Shown here piece by piece: positions 5,932 to 10,441 of a stretch of DNA of 10,441 nt. This DNA comes from Frankiales bacterium (GTDB lineage Bacteria > Actinomycetota > Actinomycetes > Mycobacteriales > SCTD01), in assembly GCA_025965735.1 (NCBI GenBank), contig JAOPWK010000100.1, forward strand, positions 1 through 10,441, in the 5' to 3' direction. The notes beneath the pieces are model-generated. The model worked only from the letters and a program-made list of their open reading frames with translations. It was not told where the DNA came from and made no database searches. The stretch's first letter is position 1, and the number at the start of each line of letters is the position of its first letter. A program made the position numbers and the translations under genes.

Positions 5932-7284
5932 CTACCGGTCTCGACGCGCCTGCAGCATCTCGGCGACGAGGAAGGCCAGCTCGAGCGCCTGGCTGGTGTT
6001 CAAACGCGGGTCGCAGGCGGTCTCGTACCGGCCGGCGAGGTCGGCGTCGGTGAGCTGCTGCGCGCCGCCGAGGCACTCGGTGACGTCGTCGCCCGACAGC
6101 TCGACGTGCACGCCGCCGGCCCACGAGCCGAGCGCCGCGTGCACCTCGAAGAAGCCGCGGACCTCGTCCATGACGTCGTCGAAGTGGCGGGTCTTGTAGC
6201 CGCTCGGCGTCTCGGTCGTGTTGCCGTGCATCGGGTCGCACTCCCACACGACGCTGCGCGGACCACGAGCGCGCTCGACAGCCTCCACGAGCGGAGGCAG
6301 CACGTCCCGGACCTTCCCGGCGCCCATGCGCGTGATGAGGGTGAGACGTCCCGGGAGCGCGTCCGGGTCGAGCCGCTCGCACAGGGCGACGGCGGTGCTC
6401 GGGTCGGTCGTCGGCCCGAGCTTGACGCCGATCGGGTTGTGCAGCCGTGACAGGAAGTCGACGTGCGCCCCGTCGAGGTCGCGGGTGCGCTCGCCGATCC
6501 ACACCATGTGCGCCGACAGGTCGTACGGCGCGCCGTCGGCGTCGGGGCGGGTGAGCGCGCGCTCGTACTCCAGCAGCAGGGCCTCGTGGCTGGCGTACAG
6601 CTCGACGCCGTGCGTCTGCGGCGTGGCCTCCAGGTCGAGGCCGCAGGCGCGCATGAAGGCCAGCGCGCGCTCGATGTCGGTGGCCAGCTCCTGGTAGCGG
6701 TGCCCGGCCGGGCTGCGCTGCACGAAGGCGGTGTTCCAGTCGTGCACGGCGGCCAGGTCGGCGCTGCCGTCGGTCGCCATGGCCCGCATGAAGTTCATCG
6801 TGGCGGCGCTGTTGGCGTAGGCGCGGACCATGCGGGTGGGGTCCGGGATCCGCTCGCCGTGCAGGTCGTTCACGGCGTCGCCGCGGTAGCTCGGCAGGCC
6901 GGTGCCGGACTCGATGTCACTGCTGCGCGGCTTGGCGTACTGCCCCGCCAGCCGGCCGACCTTGACCACGGGGACGCTGGCGCCGTACGTCAGGACCACG
7001 GCCATCTGCAGCAGCGTGCGGACCTTGCCGCGGATGCCGTCGGCGGTGTTCGCCGCGAAGGTCTCCGCGCAGTCGCCGCCCTGCAGCAGGAACGCCTCGC
7101 CGCGCGCGACGGCGGCGAGACGCTCGCGCAGGTTGTCGCACTCCCCCGGCTGGACCAGCGGCGGGACCTGGCTGAGCGTCTCGTAGACCGCGGCCAGCGC
7201 GGCCTTGTCCGGCCAGGAGGGCTGCTGCAGCGCGGGCAGGTCGCGCCAGCGGTCGAGGTCGGCGGGTTCGAGCGTCGCGGTCAC
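5932..7284 (-). CDS. aroG: 3-deoxy-7-phosphoheptulonate (DAHP) synthase, class II
   Basis: This is the plant-like, class II form of the first shikimate enzyme, with no sequence likeness to the type I enzyme at 1083-2114. The 450-residue protein shows the class signature W-R-D-L-P-A-L-Q-Q-P-S-W near the N-terminus (13-24), LLQGGDCAE (66-74, Cys72 a metal ligand in the family), GRLAGQYAKPR (110-120), PSYRGDAVN, the SHEALLLEYE block, MVWIGERTRDLDGAHVDF, ITRMGAGKVRDVLPPLV, and WECDPMHGNT with its metal-binding His near residue 351, then ETAC-DPRLN near the end. The start is GTG at 7282-7284, seven bases after a TAGCCT box, so the mRNA is probably leaderless and has no room for a leader peptide. 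It follows the phosphofructokinase gene by 19 bases and may also be read from that promoter. The stop TAG abuts the stop of the opposing gene. The symbol follows Mycobacterium tuberculosis use. Confidence 0.96.
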   Translation of the reverse strand: MTATLEPADLDRWRDLPALQQPSWPDKAALAAVYETLSQVPPLVQPGECDNLRERLAAVARGEAFLLQGGDCAETFAANTADGIRGKVRTLLQMAVVLTYGASVPVVKVGRLAGQYAKPRSSDIESGTGLPSYRGDAVNDLHGERIPDPTRMVRAYANSAATMNFMRAMATDGSADLAAVHDWNTAFVQRSPAGHRYQELATDIERALAFMRACGLDLEATPQTHGVELYASHEALLLEYERALTRPDADGAPYDLSAHMVWIGERTRDLDGAHVDFLSRLHNPIGVKLGPTTDPSTAVALCERLDPDALPGRLTLITRMGAGKVRDVLPPLVEAVERARGPRSVVWECDPMHGNTTETPSGYKTRHFDDVMDEVRGFFEVHAALGSWAGGVHVELSGDDVTECLGGAQQLTDADLAGRYETACDPRLNTSQALELAFLVAEMLQARRDR

Positions 7285-7291
7285 CGGAGCA

Positions 7292-7297
7292 AGGCTA
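7292..7297 (-). promoter_or_regulatory. -10 box (TAGCCT) of the class II DAHP synthase gene
   Basis: On the minus strand TAGCCT is followed by seven bases and then the GTG start at 7284. It lies in the 19-base gap behind the phosphofructokinase gene, so the synthase has its own promoter whose upstream part is inside that gene's 3' end. No obvious -35 is seen. Confidence 0.55.
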
Positions 7298-7309
7298 GGC
7301 GACCTAGCC
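7293..7309. repeat. Short inverted repeat over the DAHP synthase -10 box and the phosphofructokinase stop
   Basis: GGCTAGG and CCTAGCC are perfect 7-base arms around CGA. One arm covers most of the TAGCCT -10 box, the other covers the TAG stop of the phosphofructokinase gene. It could be an operator for a dimeric regulator or a weak hairpin at the end of the upstream transcript; there is no T-run after it, so it is not a good terminator. It could also be chance. Confidence 0.5.
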
Positions 7310-8329
7310 GAAGAAGACCTCGGCCTCCTCGTACCGCTCGACCGGCACCGTCTTGAGCTCGCGGGTCGCGTCCTCGAGCGGCACCCGGACGATGTCGGTG
7401 CCCTGCAGCGCAACCATGACGCCGCTGTCGCCCTCGTGCACGGCGTCCGCGGCGTGCAGGCCGAAGCGCGTCGCCAGCACCCGGTCGTACGCCGTCGGCG
7501 TGCCGCCCCGCTGGATGTGCCCGAGGACGGTCGCGCGGGCCTCCTTGCCGGTGCGCCGCTCGATCTCGTCGCCGAGCAGCTGGCTGATCCCTCCGAGACG
7601 CACGTGCCCGAAGGAGTCGACCTCGCCGGACTGGGTCGTCATCGTGCCCTCCTTGGGCGTGGCGCCCTCGGAGACGACCAGAATCGGCGAGTACTGCTTC
7701 TCGAAGCGCTGCTCCACGTAGGCGCAGACCTTCTCGATGTCGAACGGCCGCTCCGGGATGAGGATGACGTTCGCGCCGCCGGCGAGGCCGGAGTGCAGCG
7801 CGATCCAGCCGGCGTGCCGTCCCATCACCTCGACGACGAGCGCGCGGTGGTGCGACTCGGCGGTGGTGTGCAGCCGGTCGATGGCCTCCACCGCGATCTG
7901 CACGGCGGTGTCGAAGCCGAACGTGTAGTCGGTGGCGCCCAGGTCGTTGTCGATGGTCTTCGGCACGCCGACGACGGTGAGGCCGGCCTTGCTGAGCGCG
8001 GTGGCGACGCCGAGCGTGTCCTCGCCGCCGATGGCGACCAGGGCGTCGACGCCTGCCTTCTCGAGGTTCTCGCGCACCCGCTCGACGCCGTTGTCGACCT
8101 TCATGACGTTGGTGCGGCTGCTGCCGAGGATGGTGCCGCCGCGCGGGAGGATGCCGCGGGTCTGCTCGACGCCGAGAGGCATCGTCAGCCCCTCGAGCGG
8201 CCCCTTCCACCCGTCGCGGAAGCCCACGAACTCGTGGCCGTGCACCTCGACGCCCTTGCGCACGACGGCGCGGATGACCGCGTTGAGCCCGGGGCAGTCG
8301 CCCCCGCCTGTCAGGACACCGATCCGCAC
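7304..8329 (-). CDS. pfp: Phosphofructokinase, probably pyrophosphate-dependent
   Basis: The enzyme phosphorylates fructose 6-phosphate at C1 in glycolysis. The 341-residue protein aligns in number with E. coli PfkA at its N-terminal half: GGGDCPGLNA (8-17), GGEDTLG (101-107), PKTIDND (123-129, Asp127 the catalytic base) and MGRHAGW (169-175). Residues 104 and 124, which separate ATP from pyrophosphate enzymes, are Asp and Lys here, the pair found in pyrophosphate-dependent forms such as that of Amycolatopsis; ATP enzymes carry Gly104. So the reaction is probably reversible and PPi-driven, though only an assay can settle the donor. The start is GTG at 8327-8329 with AAGAGG six bases upstream (8336-8341, minus strand) and a TAGGGT -10 box at 8354-8359. 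It is followed 19 bases later by the class II DAHP synthase gene. If the donor is ATP after all, the symbol would be pfkA. Confidence 0.93.
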   Translation of the reverse strand: MRIGVLTGGGDCPGLNAVIRAVVRKGVEVHGHEFVGFRDGWKGPLEGLTMPLGVEQTRGILPRGGTILGSSRTNVMKVDNGVERVRENLEKAGVDALVAIGGEDTLGVATALSKAGLTVVGVPKTIDNDLGATDYTFGFDTAVQIAVEAIDRLHTTAESHHRALVVEVMGRHAGWIALHSGLAGGANVILIPERPFDIEKVCAYVEQRFEKQYSPILVVSEGATPKEGTMTTQSGEVDSFGHVRLGGISQLLGDEIERRTGKEARATVLGHIQRGGTPTAYDRVLATRFGLHAADAVHEGDSGVMVALQGTDIVRVPLEDATRELKTVPVERYEEAEVFFG

Positions 8330-8353
8330 AGCTCGCCTCTTCTCGTCGCGCGG

Positions 8354-8359
8354 ACCCTA
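8354..8359 (-). promoter_or_regulatory. -10 box (TAGGGT) of the phosphofructokinase gene
   Basis: On the minus strand TAGGGT predicts a transcription start near 8347 and a short leader of about 18 bases that contains the AAGAGG ribosome-binding site at 8336-8341. This is the only -10 called here whose mRNA would have a normal leader with a ribosome-binding site rather than begin at the start codon. The -35 is unclear. Confidence 0.45.
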
Positions 8360-8394
8360 TCCAGATCCGGGACGAGCGCGCCGATGGTGATCTC

Positions 8395-9426
8395 GTGCTG
8401 CGACGCGCTGTGCTGACTGCTGCCCTCGTGGCGGCGCTGCTCGGCGTGCCCTCACCGGCCCAGGCGACGTCGCTGGAGGACCTGCAGGCCTCGCTGGACG
8501 CGGCCACGTCGCAGGCGACGTCCCTGTCGCTCGCCCTCGAGCAGGCCGCGGCCGCCGACGGCGGCCTGCGGGTGGCCCTCGAGCGGCTGGCCACGGAGCA
8601 CGACGAGGCGCAGGCCCAGCTCGACGCCCGCGTGCGCCAGGTGTGGATCTCGCGCCGCTGGAACCCGATGTCGTGGACCACCGGCCTCGGCAACCCGGGC
8701 CTGCGCCGGATCACCCAGCGCGGTGCGTCTGAGGCCGTCCGCGTCGAGCGCGAGCTGGTCGAAGCCGTCTCCTCGCGGTCCGCGGCGGCGTCCGCGCTGC
8801 GGGCGAAGGCGGAGGTACGACGAGCCGCCCTGCGGCAGCAGGCAGCTTCGGCGCTGGAGGCCCAGGAACGAGCCCGTGGGCTGCTCGCCGCTGCTTCGGC
8901 GCAGGTGGCCCGCGAGGCCGCGGCCGCCGCGTCCGCCGCTGAGCTCGCGCGGGTGCAGACCGCTGCGGACGCGATCGCTGCCTCGCATGCCTCGCTCGAC
9001 ACCGCCTCCGCGGTCGTCACCCGCGCCCTCACCCCCGCGCAGACCCGCCGCTCGCAGCGCGCTGCGGTTGCCGAGGCGCCTGTCGTCGCGCTCGTCGAGG
9101 CGGCCGGGGGCGGCTACCCCGCCGGCTACGCCCCGACGGGCGAGGTCCTGCGCGGACTCGCCTCCTGGTACGGCCCCGGCTTCGTGGGCAGCCCGACCGC
9201 GAGCGGCTCGCCGTACGACCCTGAGCGCCTCACCTGCGCGCACAAGACGATGCGGCTCGGCACCGTCATCCGCGTCTCGGCGAACGGCCGCGCCGTCTCC
9301 TGCCTGGTCAACGACCGGGGGCCGTACGTCGGGCCGCGCATCCTCGACATGTCCCGCGCCGGCTCGCGCGCTCTCGGCTACGACGGCGTGGCCGAGGTCG
9401 TCATCGAGGTGCTCGCGCCGGTCTAG
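8395..9426 (+). CDS. Secreted coiled-coil protein with RlpA-like double-psi beta-barrel
   Basis: The protein has 343 residues. A signal peptide spans residues 1-24 (LRRAV, hydrophobic core, PAQA cut). Two long Ala/Glu/Arg-rich helical stretches (about 25-80 and 113-205) look like coiled coils, as in NlpC/P60 and other envelope proteins of this phylum. Residues 255-341 are an RlpA-like double-psi beta-barrel: LASWYGPGF, then SPYDPERLTCAHKTMRLGT (272-290), VNDRGPYVGPRILDMS (305-320) and a final VIEVL strand. The barrel keeps the His of AHKT and Asp307 of NDRGP, but Ser272 stands where lytic transglycosylase RlpA has a Glu. Cys281 and Cys303 could form a disulfide. The GTG start has GATGGT six bases upstream (8383-8388), a poor -10 box, and no good ribosome-binding site. 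It is divergent from the phosphofructokinase gene with 65 bases between. Likely a peptidoglycan-associated protein; enzyme activity is uncertain. Confidence 0.87.
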   Translation: MLRRAVLTAALVAALLGVPSPAQATSLEDLQASLDAATSQATSLSLALEQAAAADGGLRVALERLATEHDEAQAQLDARVRQVWISRRWNPMSWTTGLGNPGLRRITQRGASEAVRVERELVEAVSSRSAAASALRAKAEVRRAALRQQAASALEAQERARGLLAAASAQVAREAAAAASAAELARVQTAADAIAASHASLDTASAVVTRALTPAQTRRSQRAAVAEAPVVALVEAAGGGYPAGYAPTGEVLRGLASWYGPGFVGSPTASGSPYDPERLTCAHKTMRLGTVIRVSANGRAVSCLVNDRGPYVGPRILDMSRAGSRALGYDGVAEVVIEVLAPV

Positions 9427-9429
9427 GGT
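9424..9429 (+). promoter_or_regulatory. -10 box (TAGGGT) of the acetyltransferase gene, built on the upstream stop codon
   Basis: TAGGGT starts with the TAG stop of the RlpA-like gene and ends six bases before GTG 9436. The spacing suits a leaderless mRNA. No ribosome-binding site is present in the nine-base gap between the genes, which supports this reading over translational coupling, though coupling is not excluded. Confidence 0.5.
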
Positions 9430-9435
9430 GCGCTC

Positions 9436-9957
9436 GTGCTGACCGGTGAGCGCGTGGTGCTGCGGCCGTTCCGACCTGAGGACGTCGAGCCGCTGTGGCA
9501 GGCGCGTCTGGACCCGGTCATGTGGGCGCAGACCAGCGAGGCGCCGTACGTCCCGGAGCCGCTCGCCGCGTACCGCGCGCGGCACGAGGCGCCGTCCACG
9601 AACGGCGACGCCGGCTTCGCCATCGAGGTCGACGGCCAGCTCGTCGGCCGCGCCGGCATGTTCTCCTTCGACATGCTCGCCCGGCACGCCGAGGTCGGCC
9701 TGTCGTTGCTGGCCGAGCACCAAGGCCACGGGTACGGCAAGGACGCCCTGCGCGTCCTGCTCGGCTTCGGCTTCCGCACGCGGAACCTGCACCGGATCCA
9801 CCTGCAGACGCTGGCCTCGAACGGCGCGGCGGTGTCTGCCTACCTCGGCGTCGGCTTCGTCGAGGAGGGGCGGCTTCGGGACCACGCCTGGGTCGAGGAG
9901 CGGTACGAGGACGTGGTGCTGATGGCCGTGCTGCGGTCGGACTGGGCCGGCGCCTGA
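9436..9957 (+). CDS. GNAT family N-acetyltransferase (RimJ/RimL type)
   Basis: The 173-residue protein belongs to the acetyl-CoA-dependent GNAT group that includes RimJ/RimL. It opens with LTGERVVLRPFRPEDVEPLW, the usual beta1-alpha1 of this group. The middle strand FAIEVDGQLVGRAGMF leads to AEVGLSLLAEHQGHGYGKDALRVLLGFGF, where Q-G-H-G-Y-G is the acetyl-CoA pyrophosphate loop (Q/R-x-x-G-x-G/A). The region NLHRIHLQTLASNGAAVSAYLGVGFVEEGRLRDHAW is the typical motif B with Asn contacting the cofactor and the Tyr as likely acid. The acceptor (a protein N-terminus, a small amine or an antibiotic) cannot be told. It is complete and ends in TGA, the only non-TAG stop in the window. Transcription probably starts at its own GTG, or it is read with the RlpA-like gene nine bases upstream. 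Confidence 0.9.
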   Translation: MLTGERVVLRPFRPEDVEPLWQARLDPVMWAQTSEAPYVPEPLAAYRARHEAPSTNGDAGFAIEVDGQLVGRAGMFSFDMLARHAEVGLSLLAEHQGHGYGKDALRVLLGFGFRTRNLHRIHLQTLASNGAAVSAYLGVGFVEEGRLRDHAWVEERYEDVVLMAVLRSDWAGA

Positions 9958-10065
9958 CACCGGTCAGAAGCCCGTGTTCGCAGCGGCTTTCGATGACCGG
10001 AACTGTCGGAGGTCGGTCGTAGGTTCGTCGTTGCGAGAGACCTGCTGTTCCCCTCGACGCCGGCG

Positions 10066-10441
10066 TTGACCGGTGCGTTGCGTGCGGGTGCGCGGGCGCA
10101 GGCGGTCAGGTTCGTGCAGGAGTGCCGGGCGATCGTGCGGATGCTGGAGACCGCCGAGCCCGAGCAGCGCCAGTTCGTGGCCGGTGAGGTCGCGTGCGTG
10201 CTGCACGTGTCCCCGCACACCGCCACCGGCCGGCTGAACACCGCGGTCCGGCTGTTCGCCCAGCCACGCCTGGTCGCCGCCTTGGAGCAGGGGATGCTGC
10301 TCGTCGGTCACGCACTGGCGGTGCTGGACGAGATCGAGCACCTCGCCCCGCCGCACGCCGCCCTCGTCCTGGACCAGGTCCTCGGCTTCGACACCACCGG
10401 GCCGGTGGAGCTGACACCCGGTGAGCTGCGCGCGGCGGTCA
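10066..10441 (+). CDS. DUF222 / 13E12 repeat family protein, 5' part
   Basis: The frame is open from 9997 to the right edge. It encodes ECRAIVRMLETAEPEQRQF, then VAGEVACVLHVSPHTATGRL and a long helical region with LLVGHALAVLDEIEHL, ending at LTPGELRAAV. This matches the N-terminal DUF222 domain of 13E12 repeat proteins, which usually carry an HNH nuclease domain at the C-terminus (beyond this window) and occur in many copies in actinobacterial genomes. The start is unresolved. The coding-like sequence seems to begin near 10039 (DLLFPSTPALTGALRAG), but no ATG or GTG lies there in frame; the first usable codons are TTG 10066, TTG 10078 and GTG 10114, none with a good ribosome-binding site. I give TTG 10066 as the first possible start. 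A TAGGTT at 10020-10025 could be the -10 box. An altered start or a broken gene are open alternatives. It ends with the window, not with a stop. Confidence 0.72.
   Translation, partial: MTGALRAGARAQAVRFVQECRAIVRMLETAEPEQRQFVAGEVACVLHVSPHTATGRLNTAVRLFAQPRLVAALEQGMLLVGHALAVLDEIEHLAPPHAALVLDQVLGFDTTGPVELTPGELRAAV

Noticed and set aside
5929..5936. GTAGCTAC palindrome at the junction of the sigma-like and class II DAHP synthase genes as a terminator.
   Set aside because: Only eight bases with no loop and no T-run; it arises from two abutting TAG stops.
7281..9032. A 583-codon minus-strand frame across phosphofructokinase and the RlpA-like gene.
   Set aside because: Out of frame with the phosphofructokinase it covers, with repetitive Arg/Ala-rich sequence and no domain; a shadow.
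8452..9960. A 502-codon minus-strand frame opposite the RlpA-like and acetyltransferase genes.
   Set aside because: Both plus-strand genes have recognisable domains and signals; this frame has low-complexity His/Arg/Asp/Val content typical of antisense frames.
9955..9996. TGA recoding that would fuse the acetyltransferase to the DUF222 frame, since both are in the same frame and separated by TGA at 9955 and 9994.
   Set aside because: The acetyltransferase is complete at the first TGA, the intervening codons show no domain, and same-frame placement has a one-in-three chance. No other gene here contains an in-frame TGA.
9993..10022. A nine-codon frame (MTGTVGGRS) before the DUF222 gene as a possible leader peptide.
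   Set aside because: No ribosome-binding site, no repeated codons and no terminator-like hairpin follow it.

Overview
This window comes from a high-GC actinobacterium (Actinomycetota). The signs are strong G/C at third codon positions, many GTG starts, -10 boxes of the form TAGNNT placed directly before start codons (leaderless mRNAs), a class II DAHP synthase, an actinobacterial-type phosphofructokinase and a 13E12/DUF222 family gene at the right edge. I cannot name the genus. Coding density is very high and no gap exceeds about 210 bases. I saw no tRNA, rRNA, insertion sequence or CRISPR array.

Layout from left to right: the 3' end of an endonuclease IV gene (+, 1-234); a convergent sulfite oxidase-like molybdoenzyme (-, 231-878); an attenuator made of a 17-codon leader peptide rich in Trp, Tyr and Phe (962-1015) and an intrinsic terminator (1034-1060); a type I-beta DAHP synthase (+, 1083-2114); a secreted LVIVD-repeat beta-propeller protein (+, 2149-3543); a low-specificity threonine aldolase (-, 3540-4532); a divergent membrane protein that joins an ECF-sigma-like part, a zinc anti-sigma-like motif, one transmembrane helix and an Ig/IPT-like outer domain (+, 4552-5931); a class II DAHP synthase (-, 5932-7284); a phosphofructokinase with pyrophosphate-type active-site residues (-, 7304-8329); a secreted coiled-coil/RlpA-like protein (+, 8395-9426); a GNAT acetyltransferase (+, 9436-9957); and the 5' part of a DUF222 (13E12 repeat) protein that runs off the window.

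The metabolic theme is entry into aromatic biosynthesis. Two unrelated DAHP synthases lie about 4 kb apart. The type I-beta gene appears to be controlled by ribosome-mediated attenuation that reads all three aromatic amino acids. The class II gene lies just behind the phosphofructokinase gene and has its own leaderless promoter. The other genes concern DNA repair, the cell envelope or unknown roles.

The points most worth a second look are the aromatic attenuator, the one-polypeptide sigma/anti-sigma/membrane/Ig fusion and the back-to-back leaderless promoter it shares with the threonine aldolase gene, and the stop-codon use: ten of eleven visible stops are TAG, which is odd for a high-GC genome. 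All readings are by eye; no search or folding program was run.
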